Assembly (NCBI GenBank): GCA_022843625.1
Contig: JALHNH010000037.1
Span: forward strand, 29,826-70,777
Direction of reading: 5' to 3'
DNA: 40,952 bases
From: Bryobacter sp.
GTDB taxonomy: Bacteria; Acidobacteriota; Terriglobia; Bryobacterales; Bryobacteraceae
Shown here: piece by piece, positions 17,962 through 25,288 of the stretch
Layout of the letters: every line of letters begins with the position of its first letter
Numbering within the stretch: the first letter of the stretch is position 1
Notes under the pieces: generated by a model
Databases searched by the model: none
The model's input: the letters and a program-made list of their open reading frames with translations, nothing else
What the model was told of the DNA's origin: nothing
Translations under genes and position numbers: made by a program

Positions 17962-17981
17962 CCAAATCACCCCAGATTTGG
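17962..17981. repeat. Inverted repeat, 7-bp stem
   Basis: CCAAATC and GATTTGG flank a 6-nt loop. There is no T-run on either side, so it is not a rho-independent terminator. It lies upstream of the MFS promoter on one strand and of the 18087 transcript on the other, and may be an operator. The rest of 17928-18051 shows nothing recognisable. Confidence 0.4.
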
Positions 17982-18051
17982 AACCACACTACAACCACCA
18001 GACCTATCGATTCGATCACCACAATCTATAGCGCTTTACTGCATTTTTTTC

Positions 18052-18080
18052 TTGAAAAAAAATTCCAACCGAAATATGAT
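18052..18080 (+). promoter_or_regulatory. Sigma-70 type promoter for a short transcript
   Basis: TTGAAA (18052-18057) and TATGAT (18075-18080) are separated by the optimal 17 nt, each one base from consensus. Transcription should begin near 18087. It drives a short region ending at the terminator at 18256-18295. Confidence 0.7.
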
Positions 18081-18117
18081 CGCAGTATCACTGAGAAAGG
18101 AGGTGGTCCAGTCGAAA

Positions 18118-18171
18118 ATGGTAAACAGTAGTAATTCAGACGAGACAAAGCGTGAGGTGATCGACTGCTAA
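18118..18171 (+). CDS. 17-codon ORF in the short transcript, possible leader peptide
   Basis: ATG to TAA encodes MVNSSNSDETKREVIDC, a hydrophilic peptide with Cys as its last residue. The GGAGG core of the strong Shine-Dalgarno stretch ends 14 nt before the ATG, farther than the usual 5-9 nt. The peptide has no regulatory run of identical codons such as a classic attenuator would have. The frame stays open after the TAA for another 37 codons, up to a TAG inside the terminator stem, but that extension has no recognisable protein character. Translation is unproven. Confidence 0.35.
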   Translation: MVNSSNSDETKREVIDC

Positions 18172-18255
18172 TGCAGGCTTGATCATGTAGAGGCTCCGAC
18201 AGTGCCCGGAGCCGTTGTGACTGTGGACCGGTTGCCTCGCGCATATGGTCTTGCG

Positions 18256-18295
18256 AAAATCCCGCTACTGCCTTCAAAGCAGTAGCGGGATTTTT
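18256..18295. terminator. Bidirectional rho-independent terminator
   Basis: An 11-bp GC-rich stem CCCGCTACTGC/GCAGTAGCGGG with a 7-nt loop is flanked by AAAAT on the left and ATTTTT on the right. It can terminate the plus-strand 18087 transcript and, in reverse, the minus-strand rnpB transcript whose mature 3' end is about 10 nt away. Confidence 0.85.
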
Positions 18296-18304
18296 CATTT
18301 TTAC

Positions 18305-18714
18305 TAGTAGTCCTTCTTCTATAAGCCGGTTCCTGTTACAAGTGAGCTTGCGCTCACCCGCAGGCAATCATTCATCTGGGCGACATATTACTACGCCGCT
18401 CTAGCAACCTACCCGGGAGTCCTGATGAGACGGGCCGCCTCTGCTCCCCTATTTGGTCTTGCTCCATGTGGGGTTTTCCCTGCCAGGTACGATTGCTCGA
18501 CCCGCGGTGCGCTCTTACCGCACCTTTTCACCCTTACTCCCTTTGCCGAAGCTCCAGAAGCGGTACATTTTCTGTGGCACTTTCCGTCCAAACCGCTTTC
18601 AGCGATCCAGCCCGGCCGTTAGCCGGCACATTGCCCTATGGAGACCGGACTTTCCTCCAGAAGAATTCCTTAAAAAAGAAATTTTTCCAGCGATTGCCCG
18701 AAGAAGGACTACAG
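18305..18714 (-). ncRNA. rnpB: RNase P RNA (class A)
   Basis: Catalytic RNA that matures tRNA 5' ends. On the minus strand the order of conserved elements is that of bacterial class A RNase P RNA. First is GGAGGAAAGTCCGGTCTCC near 18640, the P4/CR-I region. Next is GGTGCGGTAAGAGCGCACC (P10/11 region), then AAACCCCACATGGAGCAAG and GACCAAATAGG. GGTAGGTTGCT and AGATGAATGATTGCC follow, and finally ACAGGAACCGGCTTAT close to the 3' end. The two ends pair perfectly as helix P1: GTAGTCCTTCTTC (18700-18712 in complement) with GAAGAAGGACTAC (18307-18319 in complement). That fixes the limits to within a few bases. Several spurious ORFs lie across this gene. A TACGAT at 18717-18722 (minus) may be its -10 box. 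Confidence 0.95.
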
Positions 18715-18776
18715 CAATCGTACCATCCACCCGATTATCTACTAGTACTAAGTGTGATGTCGCTCCTCTTGGCCCA

Positions 18777-18799
18777 TAGGACTCGATGGATTAGTCCTA
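18777..18799. repeat. Inverted repeat upstream of rnpB
   Basis: TAGGACT and AGTCCTA flank a 9-nt loop, with no T-run after either arm. It sits between the divergent rnpB and PEP-CTERM promoters and could be a regulator-binding site. Confidence 0.35.
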
Positions 18800-18850
18800 G
18801 AAAAGGTTTCCTCATAAACGTATGAAAATGAAGAAAACTCGGAAAAACTC

Positions 18851-18879
18851 TTGCTGACTATGCAATTTTGTACTAATAT
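18851..18879 (+). promoter_or_regulatory. Sigma-70 type promoter for the PEP-CTERM gene
   Basis: TTGCTG (18851-18856) and TAATAT (18874-18879) are 17 nt apart. A leader of about 45 nt follows. It ends with GGAGG (18919-18923) 7 nt before ATG 18931, so this gene is conventionally leadered. Confidence 0.65.
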
Positions 18880-18930
18880 CAAACTTCACGGACTACAACT
18901 TTAGTACTGTGACTAAACGGAGGAAATTGA

Positions 18931-19755
18931 ATGAAGCGCTTATTTTCAACTTTTTGCCTGCTGGTGGGAGCCTCCGTGGCATCCTATGCAGGCGTCATCA
19001 TGGGTGCCAGTGGCACAAATCTTCTCGGCGCTAGCGCCGTTCTGATGGACTTTGGGGCTCCTGCTACCTTCCCCTTGGGTGCCTTTACGTCGCTCCCCGG
19101 CGGTGCTGGCGGCGGCACCTCAAACAGCAACATCGGCGTTACCGTATCCAACGCTGGTGCAACTGGAACCAACACTGGCAATCAGGCACGTGCCAACTTT
19201 GATACCGGCGGCGGCGTGTCGGCCTTCTTCGGCGGCACTATCAGCGGAACCTATCTCAGCAGCTACACCGGCGATCCGGGAGTTGGCGCGACCTCAGCAA
19301 CCCAATTCGCCAGAACAATTACTTTGACCTTCCTCGCCCCCGTCACAGGATTTTCAATTGATTACGTCGGTTCACAAACCACTACTCACCAGTTTGCAGT
19401 TGAAGGCATCGCAGGAGTTGTGGCCACTCTCGACAACCAGACTTGCGACACGAATCCTGCAACCGCTATCCCCGCCTGCTCCACCTCAGGTCGTCAAATC
19501 GGTTACAACGTAGTCGGCGGAGACCCCATTTCGTCCTTTAGCTCAGTGAGCTTTACCTTTATCGGTACCGATCCCAATGGCTTCGGTGATGAGTTGCTCT
19601 TCGACAACATTCGTACAGTTGCCGCAGTCGGAACTTCAGGCAGCAGCAGCGCTTCCTCAGGTACCACAGGCGGCGGCGAAGTTCCTGAGCCTTCCACCTA
19701 CGCCCTCATGGGTGCAGGCCTCCTGGCTCTCGGCTACGCTCGTCGTAAGAAGTAA
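18931..19755 (+). CDS. PEP-CTERM sorting-domain secreted protein
   Basis: Exported protein of 274 aa anchored or processed by the exosortase system. The N-terminal signal peptide ends near SVASYAG. A beta-rich Gly/Ser/Thr-rich domain follows (about 22-235) with a GxxTSNSNIGVTVSN-like stretch and a FSIDYVGSQTT strand. A Ser/Gly linker (TSGSSSASSGTTGGG) leads to the C-terminal signal VPEPSTYALMGAGLLALGYARRKK, that is the PEP motif, a transmembrane helix and a basic tail. Cys residues (three, near residues 170-186) could form a disulfide. A strong promoter, an ideal Shine-Dalgarno and its own terminator mark it as a single, probably well-expressed gene. Function beyond surface or matrix localisation is unknown. 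No exosortase gene is in this window. Confidence 0.92.
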   Translation: MKRLFSTFCLLVGASVASYAGVIMGASGTNLLGASAVLMDFGAPATFPLGAFTSLPGGAGGGTSNSNIGVTVSNAGATGTNTGNQARANFDTGGGVSAFFGGTISGTYLSSYTGDPGVGATSATQFARTITLTFLAPVTGFSIDYVGSQTTTHQFAVEGIAGVVATLDNQTCDTNPATAIPACSTSGRQIGYNVVGGDPISSFSSVSFTFIGTDPNGFGDELLFDNIRTVAAVGTSGSSSASSGTTGGGEVPEPSTYALMGAGLLALGYARRKK

Positions 19756-19772
19756 ATCTCTTCCAAACGATT

Positions 19773-19806
19773 GAAAAAAGGCCACCTTCGGGTGGCCTTT
19801 TTCTTT
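19773..19806 (+). terminator. Rho-independent terminator of the PEP-CTERM gene
   Basis: A perfect GGCCACC-TTCG-GGTGGCC hairpin with a stable TTCG tetraloop is preceded by an A-run and followed by TTTTTCTTTT. It begins 17 nt after the stop codon. Confidence 0.92.
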
Positions 19807-19826
19807 TCTCACACATCCGGCTTGCA

Positions 19827-19832
19827 TATAAT
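19827..19832 (+). promoter_or_regulatory. Consensus -10 box, leaderless DUF1549 transcript
   Basis: TATAAT, a perfect -10, is followed by exactly 6 nt and then ATG 19839, so the mRNA likely starts at the ATG. It lies just after the upstream terminator. The -35 region (TTTTCT at 19804-19809) is weak. Confidence 0.5.
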
Positions 19833-19838
19833 AACGAC

Positions 19839-22274
19839 ATGCACCGGGCCCTTCCCTCCCTCATCTTCTCGCTCCCTCTTCTCCTCGCGCAAGACGGCCC
19901 GCAACTCCTCAAAGAAAACTGCGCTCCCTGCCACGGTGCCACCTCACTCACCTCTGCCGGCCTCAACCTCACTACCCGCGACCTTGCTCTTAAGGGCGGC
20001 TCCCGCGGCGCCTCGATCATCCCCGGCAAAGCCTCAGACAGCAAAGTCTACCGTTTCGCGGCTCACCTCGAAGAGCCGCACATGCCCCCCAACAAACCCC
20101 TCACCGAGGCCCAGCTCAAAATCCTCAAAGACTGGATCGATCAGGGCGCTGATTGGAAAACCGAAGCCCCCATCAACTCAGAAGAAGCCGCCGCAGCCCT
20201 CGCCCGTCTCGAAGACCGCCCCATCAAACCCCAGGAACGCACCTGGTGGGCCTTCCAAAAGCCCGTCCGCCCCAAATCAGCCACCACCATCGATGGCTTC
20301 CTCCAGGCCAGATGGACTCAAAAAACACTCAAACCCTCTCCTAAAGCCGACAAAAACACCTTAATTCGTCGCGTATATCTCGATATTGTCGGCATCCCTC
20401 CAACTCGCGACGAAGTCTCATCCTTCCTCGCCGACCAAAGCCCCAACGCCTACGAAAAACTCATCGACCGTCTCCTCGCCTCCCCCCACTACGGCGAACG
20501 CTGGGCCCGCCACTGGATGGACGTCGCTCGCTATGCCGACTCCGGAGGCTATGAATACGATCGGGACCGCGACAACGCCTGGCGCTATCGCGACTACCTC
20601 ACAAATTCCTTCAACAGCGACAAGCCCTACGACAAAATGCTTCTCGAACAGCTCGCCGGCGATGAACTCTTCCCCACCTCAAACGAAGCCCGCATCGCCA
20701 CCGGCTTCCTCCGCCTCGGTCCTGAAAACAATCTCAAGAACGAACAAACCCGCCTCGACGAACTCGACGACGTAGTCTCCACAACCGCCAACTCCCTCAT
20801 GGCCCTCACCGTCGGCTGCGCTCGCTGCCACAATCACAAATTCGACGCTATCCCGCAAAAAGACTACTACCGCATGCAAGCCGTCTTTTGGCCCACCAAG
20901 CCCGAAGAAAAGCCCCTCGTTTCCGCCGAAGAAATCGAAAAACACAAAGTCGAAACCAAGCGCATCCAGGATCTCCAGGCCCCTGTTAAAAAGGAGCTCG
21001 AAGCCCTCATCAAGCCCTATAAAGACGCCTACATCGCCGAAAAGAAGGCCGCCCTCCCCGACTACATGAAGCAGGCCCTCGCCACCCCGGCCGACCAGCG
21101 CAACGAAGGCCAAAAGCTCAACGTAGCCCAAATCGAAAAGACCCTCATGGGCACGCCAGAAACCCTGCCCACCCGTTTCACCCCAGCCGACAAAACCCGC
21201 TACGACAGCCTAAACAAACAAATCGCCGACCTCGCCAAACAACTCCCCAAGCCCCTCCCCACTGCCATGGCGATGACCGAAAAAAGCCGTACCCCCGAGC
21301 CCAGCTACTTCCTCCACCGCGGCAACCAGAAAGGCTCCGTCATGCAACCCGGCGTCCTCAGCGTCGCCCAAACCGAAGAGTGGCCCTTCCCCGCCCCACC
21401 CGCTGACGCAACCACCAGCTTCCGCCGTGCCAACTTCGCCAAATGGATCGTCAACCGCGACAACCCCCTCACCGCCCGCGTGATGATCAACCGCGTCTGG
21501 CAGCACCACTTCGGCGAAGGCCTCGTCCGCACTCCCAACAACTTCGGAAAGATGGGCGAGCGTCCCTCCCACCCCGAACTCCTCGATTTCCTCAGCGTAG
21601 AATTCATGGACAATGGCTGGCACCTCAAACCCATCCACAAGATGATCCTGATGTCCAATGCCTACCAGATGGCCAGCGACGACATCGAAGCCAATCTCAA
21701 AATCGACCCCGAAAACCGCCAACTCTGGCGCATGCCCCGCCGCCGCATCGAAGGCGAAATCATCCGCGATTCCATCCTGGCCGCCGCCGGCTCCCTCGAC
21801 AAAACAGTAGGAGGCGAACCCTTCTTCCCCTACATCGACCCCTCTCTCTTCCAGGCATCAAGCAAGCGTAACTGGGTCGGCAAACCCGACAGCGACCCCG
21901 CAACCTGGCGTCGCAGCATCTACGTCTTCTCCAAGCGCAGCATCCCTCTGCCGATGTTCGAAGTTTTCGACAAGCCCGACACCATCGGCTCCTGTGCCCG
22001 CCGCAACCGCTCCACCGTAGCCCCGCAAGCCCTAATCATGATGAACAACAGCTTCATCGCCCTCCACGCCCAACGCTTCGCAGACCGCCTTAAAGACGAA
22101 TCTGGCGGCAATCAGGAACGCCTCATCACCCTGGCCTTCGAACACGCCCTCGCCCGCCCACCCACAAAGAGCGAACGCGATCGAGCCACAACCTTCCTGG
22201 CACAAAGCAAGGACTCCCTTGTCGACTTCTGCCAGGCACTCTTCAACTCAAACGAATTTGTCTATATCCCCTAA
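19839..22274 (+). CDS. Secreted PSCyt1-DUF1549-DUF1553 protein (planctomycete-type cytochrome c)
   Basis: Exported protein of 811 aa. The signal peptide is about 1-17. A PSCyt1 c-type cytochrome domain (about 20-105) holds the heme site CAPCHG (C28, C31, H32). DUF1549 (about 150-350) contains SPHYGERWARHWMDVARYADS and a second CxxCH in VGCARCHNHKFD. A charged, probably helical linker (about 365-480) leads to DUF1553 (about 525-785) with VNRDNPLTARVMINRVWQHH and PEDR/SNAY-like segments. These families are abundant in Planctomycetes and Solibacter-type acidobacteria, and their biochemical role is not established. Heme attachment predicts a periplasmic redox function. The DUF1501 gene starts 1 nt after its stop, the usual partner arrangement. 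Confidence 0.93.
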   Translation: MHRALPSLIFSLPLLLAQDGPQLLKENCAPCHGATSLTSAGLNLTTRDLALKGGSRGASIIPGKASDSKVYRFAAHLEEPHMPPNKPLTEAQLKILKDWIDQGADWKTEAPINSEEAAAALARLEDRPIKPQERTWWAFQKPVRPKSATTIDGFLQARWTQKTLKPSPKADKNTLIRRVYLDIVGIPPTRDEVSSFLADQSPNAYEKLIDRLLASPHYGERWARHWMDVARYADSGGYEYDRDRDNAWRYRDYLTNSFNSDKPYDKMLLEQLAGDELFPTSNEARIATGFLRLGPENNLKNEQTRLDELDDVVSTTANSLMALTVGCARCHNHKFDAIPQKDYYRMQAVFWPTKPEEKPLVSAEEIEKHKVETKRIQDLQAPVKKELEALIKPYKDAYIAEKKAALPDYMKQALATPADQRNEGQKLNVAQIEKTLMGTPETLPTRFTPADKTRYDSLNKQIADLAKQLPKPLPTAMAMTEKSRTPEPSYFLHRGNQKGSVMQPGVLSVAQTEEWPFPAPPADATTSFRRANFAKWIVNRDNPLTARVMINRVWQHHFGEGLVRTPNNFGKMGERPSHPELLDFLSVEFMDNGWHLKPIHKMILMSNAYQMASDDIEANLKIDPENRQLWRMPRRRIEGEIIRDSILAAAGSLDKTVGGEPFFPYIDPSLFQASSKRNWVGKPDSDPATWRRSIYVFSKRSIPLPMFEVFDKPDTIGSCARRNRSTVAPQALIMMNNSFIALHAQRFADRLKDESGGNQERLITLAFEHALARPPTKSERDRATTFLAQSKDSLVDFCQALFNSNEFVYIP

Positions 22275-22275
22275 C

Positions 22276-23664
22276 ATGAAACAACGATTCTGGTCTCGCA
22301 GACAACTCTTGAACAGCGTAGGCGGCGGCATCGCCGGCCTCGCCGCCAATGAACTCCTCCAGGGCGCATCCCTCATGTCCCCGCGCCAACCCCACTTCCC
22401 GGGCAAGGCCAAGGCCGTAATCTCAATCTTCAACTACGGCGGCGTCAGCCACATCGACACCTTCGACCCCAAGCCCTACCTCGTCAAGCACGCCGGCGAA
22501 ACCATCCCCGGCAAAGCCATCACGCCCTCTCAAGGCACCCCCGGCGGCCTCATGCCGTCCCTCTGGGAAACCAAGAAGCATGGCCAGTGCGGCATGGACG
22601 TTTCAACCCTTTTCCCCCACGTAGCCAAACACGTCGACAAGCTGGCCCTCATCCGTTCGATGTATTCGAAGTCCAACGACCACGCCCCCGCCCTCTATCA
22701 GATGAACACCGGCTTCATCCAGACCGGCTACCCCAGCGTCGGCTCCTGGGCCACCTACGGCCTCGGCACAGTCAATCAAAATCTCCCCGCCTTCGTAGTC
22801 TTCTCAGACCCGCGCGGCGGCCCCATCGGCGGCGCACCCAACTGGGGCAACGGCTTCATGCCAGCCGCCTATCAGGGCACCCAATTCCGGGCCACCGGCG
22901 ACCCCATCGTCGACCTCAAGCCCCCCAAGGGAATGGACGACGCGCGCCAGCGCCGCTGGCTAGCCTTCCTCCAAAAGCAAAACGAAGAGCATCTGGCAAA
23001 GAACCCGCAAGACAGCGAACTCTCCGCAAGAATCGCCTCCTACGAACTCGCCTATCAGATGCAGACTGAAGCGAGCGACGCCGTCGACATCAACAAAGAA
23101 TCAGAAGCGACAAGGTCGCTCTACGGCATCGACGACAAGCGCAGTGAGTACGTCGGTCGCCAGGCCCTAATGGCAAGACGACTCGTCGAGCGAGGCGTCC
23201 GCTACGTCCAGATCTTCTCCGGCGGCGGCAACTTCCAGGAAAGCTGGGACGCCCACTGGGACATCCGTGAAAACCACGAAATGCATTGCGGCGAAACCGA
23301 CAAACCCATCGCCGGCCTCCTCGAAGACCTGCAAGCCCGAGGCCTCCTCGATACGACTCTAATCATCTGGCACGGCGAATTCGGCCGTCTCCCGATCTCC
23401 CAGCGCATGGACGGTCGCGACCACAACCCCTACGGCTTCTCCATCTGGATGGCCGGCGGAGGAATCAAAGGCGGTCAAATCGTAGGATCCACCGACGAAT
23501 TCGGCCTCGCCGCCGAAGAAAACAAAAAGTCAGTAAACGACGTCCACGCCACCATGCTTCACTGCCTCGGCTTCGACCACACCAGACTCACCTACCCCTA
23601 CAACGGCCGCCAATTCCGCCTCACCGACGTAGAAGGCGAAGTCATCAAAGAGATCCTCGCATAG
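22276..23664 (+). CDS. DUF1501 family exported protein
   Basis: Partner of the preceding DUF1549/1553 gene; 462 aa. DUF1501 proteins adopt an alkaline-phosphatase/sulfatase-like fold, but their substrate is unknown. The N terminus WSRRQLLNSVGGGIAGLAAN is a likely twin-arginine signal. Family features include FNYGGVSHIDTFDPK near the N terminus, IRSMYSKSNDHAPALYQMNTG, and a C-terminal LIIWHGEFGRLP followed by GRDHNPYGFSIWMAGGG, where His and Asp residues suggest a metal site. I chose ATG 22276, 1 nt after the upstream TAA. A TTG-started frame from 22219 lies within the upstream gene. Cotranscription with that gene is almost certain. Confidence 0.93.
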   Translation: MKQRFWSRRQLLNSVGGGIAGLAANELLQGASLMSPRQPHFPGKAKAVISIFNYGGVSHIDTFDPKPYLVKHAGETIPGKAITPSQGTPGGLMPSLWETKKHGQCGMDVSTLFPHVAKHVDKLALIRSMYSKSNDHAPALYQMNTGFIQTGYPSVGSWATYGLGTVNQNLPAFVVFSDPRGGPIGGAPNWGNGFMPAAYQGTQFRATGDPIVDLKPPKGMDDARQRRWLAFLQKQNEEHLAKNPQDSELSARIASYELAYQMQTEASDAVDINKESEATRSLYGIDDKRSEYVGRQALMARRLVERGVRYVQIFSGGGNFQESWDAHWDIRENHEMHCGETDKPIAGLLEDLQARGLLDTTLIIWHGEFGRLPISQRMDGRDHNPYGFSIWMAGGGIKGGQIVGSTDEFGLAAEENKKSVNDVHATMLHCLGFDHTRLTYPYNGRQFRLTDVEGEVIKEILA

Positions 23665-23703
23665 ACTGCATCAGATCACGATTCAAAGTGATGCACATTT
23701 CGC

Positions 23704-23709
23704 TACACT
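23704..23709 (+). promoter_or_regulatory. Candidate -10 box, leaderless TA operon
   Basis: TACACT is followed by 6 nt and ATG 23716. No Shine-Dalgarno is present between them. Confidence 0.4.
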
Positions 23710-23715
23710 ATTGCC

Positions 23716-23958
23716 ATGACTATCTCTCTACGCAATCTGCCCCCAGACGTCGAGAAGGCCATCGTCGAAAAGAGCCAGCGTGAGGGCATCAGCTTGAACA
23801 AAGCAGCCACCCAAATGCTTGCCTCGGGCTTGAACTCCAACAAGCGCAATACCGATTTTGATGAATTTGCCGGCTCTTGGAGCGCCGAGGCAGCGGCCCA
23901 GTTCGATGCCAATCTCGCGGCCATGCGAACCATAGATCCGCAAGATTGGAAGCCGTGA
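23716..23958 (+). CDS. Ribbon-helix-helix antitoxin (FitA/VapB type)
   Basis: Antitoxin of 80 aa for the PIN toxin that follows. The N-terminal TISLRNLPPDVEKAIVEKSQ is a DNA-binding ribbon-helix-helix unit: beta strand, helix, then a second helix starting at ISLNKAATQML. The C-terminal part (about 40-80) is acidic and Trp-containing (FDEFAGSWSAEAAAQF) and would wrap the toxin. Its TGA overlaps the GTG of the toxin gene (GTGA). Such pairs repress their own promoter, here possibly the leaderless promoter just upstream. Confidence 0.87.
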   Translation: MTISLRNLPPDVEKAIVEKSQREGISLNKAATQMLASGLNSNKRNTDFDEFAGSWSAEAAAQFDANLAAMRTIDPQDWKP

Positions 23959-24341
23959 AGGTTCTCCTGGACACCTCTGCTTACTCGGGCCTCATGCTGG
24001 GTGATCCAGAGATCCTGGCGATTCTGTCCATCGCCACACAGGTGATGGTCCCTTCAATTGTGTTGGGCGAACTCCATAGCGGTTTCCGCCGTGGCAACCG
24101 TCAGTCTCAAAACGAACTCCAACTCCAGACTTTCCTCAAGAAGCCCTCAATATCTATCCTCGACGTAACAGCCGAGACTGCGCTTCGTTATGCTGAGATC
24201 GATGTTTATTTGTTCTCGAAAGGCCGCCCTATCCCGCGCAACGACGTTTGGATCGCTGCCCTCGCCCTCGAACACGGCTGTATACTGATCACCCGCGATG
24301 CCCACTTCAGAGAACTGCCCTTGCTACCAATCCGGCCATAG
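23955..24341 (+). CDS. vapC: PIN-domain ribonuclease toxin (VapC/FitB family)
   Basis: Mg2+-dependent endoribonuclease of 128 aa, neutralised by the upstream antitoxin. The conserved acidic tetrad is intact: D6 in VLLDTSAY, E39 in VLGEL, D97 in RNDVWIAALA and D115 in ITRDAHF. I chose GTG 23955 because it overlaps the antitoxin stop in GTGA and puts the first catalytic Asp at the usual position. The frame is open farther upstream to 23877, inside the antitoxin gene. Length is normal for the family and no damage is visible. Confidence 0.9.
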   Translation: MKVLLDTSAYSGLMLGDPEILAILSIATQVMVPSIVLGELHSGFRRGNRQSQNELQLQTFLKKPSISILDVTAETALRYAEIDVYLFSKGRPIPRNDVWIAALALEHGCILITRDAHFRELPLLPIRP

Positions 24342-24592
24342 GACAGGGTAAAAGGACATATCTTGATCATGCCCAAAGACATCGGCGACATCATCAACAA
24401 ACTCTCTCCGTCCACCCACATAAAAGTGGAAAGCAGGCCTGCGCAGTTGATGGTTGTTGAGTTGACACTCGGCAAATTGCGGCGAGCAAGAAAGCTCACT
24501 CAAGTCAAATCGCCGATACCTTCGACCGCGCACACTAAGATTGATTCCTTGAAACATCTGGCTAAGTCTTCAAACTAAGCTAATATGAAATC
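24342..24592. other. Unassigned 251-bp spacer between two toxin-antitoxin operons
   Basis: It holds a 71-codon plus-strand frame (24363-24578, TTG start) and a 77-codon minus-strand frame (24324-24557). Neither has a recognisable domain, a good ribosome-binding site or a partner. A degenerate TA gene remnant is possible. The -10 box of the next operon lies at its right end. Confidence 0.35.
24581..24586 (+). promoter_or_regulatory. Candidate -10 box, leaderless phd/vapC operon
   Basis: TAATAT is followed by 6 nt and ATG 24593, without a Shine-Dalgarno sequence. Confidence 0.42.
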
Positions 24593-24820
24593 ATGGAAGT
24601 AAACATCCACGAAGCGAAAACCCAACTTTCCAAGCTCATCCAGCAAGCTTTAGACGGCGAAGAGATAATCATTGCCAAGGCAGGCACCCCTCTGGTTCGC
24701 TTGGTACGCATCGCGGAAGATCCTCCCATCCTCGGCACTGCGAAAGGTCTGTTCACACTCAAAGACGGCTGGGATCAGCCACTCACCGACGAAGAAATCC
24801 TTGAGGTCTTTGGCAATTGA
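24593..24820 (+). CDS. Phd/YefM family antitoxin
   Basis: Antitoxin of 75 aa. The N-terminal NIHEAKTQLSKLIQQALDGEEIIIAKAG is the classic Phd/YefM DNA-binding fold, and PLVRLVRI ends it. The acidic C-terminal tail LTDEEILEVFGN is of the type that binds PIN toxins of the PhdYefM-VapC class. Its stop overlaps the TTG start of the next gene (TTGA), so translation is coupled. It probably autorepresses the promoter immediately upstream. Confidence 0.92.
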   Translation: MEVNIHEAKTQLSKLIQQALDGEEIIIAKAGTPLVRLVRIAEDPPILGTAKGLFTLKDGWDQPLTDEEILEVFGN

Positions 24821-25200
24821 AGTTGCTTCTGGATACGCACGCCTTCCTCTTTGCAATCAGCAACCCGGATTCGCTTTCGCCCTCCGTCTCAACCCTCCTG
24901 GTCAGCCTCCAATCCCAACGCTGGCTCAGTGCAGTCTCCTTGTGGGAGATCGCCGTCAAGATCCAGATCGGTAAGCTCGATCTCCCCACCGATCCCGCCT
25001 TTTTCCAGCACCACCTCCGCAAACTAAAGTGCGATCTGCTCCCCGTCGAAGCAAGCCACAGCTTCGAACTCCTCCGCCTGCCCTTACTCCACAAAGACCC
25101 CTTCGACCGGCTCCTCATCGCTCAAGCCCGAGTCGAACAAATGACCCTCATCACTCGCGACGAACAAATTCGCACCTATCCTGTCCCCACCCTCTGGTAA
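24817..25200 (+). CDS. vapC: PIN-domain toxin VapC (PhdYefM-associated subgroup)
   Basis: Endoribonuclease toxin of 127 aa. Catalytic acidic residues are D6 in LLLDTHAFLF, E44 in SLWEIAVKIQIGKL, D97 in KDPFDRLLIAQA and D115 in ITRDEQI. SLWEI and DPFDRLLIAQA are signatures of the subgroup paired with Phd/YefM antitoxins. The TTG start at 24817 overlaps the antitoxin stop. The gene is intact. 88 bp without a feature separate it from the first kinase gene. Confidence 0.92.
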   Translation: MKLLLDTHAFLFAISNPDSLSPSVSTLLVSLQSQRWLSAVSLWEIAVKIQIGKLDLPTDPAFFQHHLRKLKCDLLPVEASHSFELLRLPLLHKDPFDRLLIAQARVEQMTLITRDEQIRTYPVPTLW

Positions 25201-25288
25201 GGCCCAAGCAATTAGCAATTCAATTTGGAATGACCTCCGTTCGGACAGGCTAAAAGGTGTAATCGGCTAAAATGGGAACTACTTTTCA

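Larger units (their letters stand above)
18087..18295 (+). ncRNA. Candidate small RNA / leader transcript with extended anti-SD complementarity
   Basis: The span is bounded by a near-consensus promoter and a strong terminator, giving an RNA of about 210 nt. Bases 18094-18109 (AGAAAGGAGGTGGTCC) could pair over all 16 positions with the 3' tail of bacterial 16S rRNA, 15 Watson-Crick and one G-U. A 17-codon ORF follows. Downstream of it are hairpin-forming segments, including GGCTCCG...CGGAGCC (about 18193-18216) enclosed by a GAGGC...GCCTC pair. I do not recognise an Rfam family. It could be a leader-peptide mRNA or an sRNA that engages ribosomes. Exact ends are inferred. Confidence 0.5.

Noticed and set aside
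18094..18109. Looks like the reverse complement of the 16S rRNA 3' end
   Set aside because: Flanking bases do not match 16S rRNA and no other rRNA segment is near; it is read as an extended Shine-Dalgarno-like element.
18169..18285. In-frame continuation of the 17-codon ORF after TAA, suggesting readthrough
   Set aside because: The extension runs into the terminator stem and has no protein-like conservation signal that can be judged here.
24363..24578. 71-codon frame between TA operons as a real gene
   Set aside because: No domain, no ribosome-binding site and no conserved partner; kept only as an unassigned spacer.
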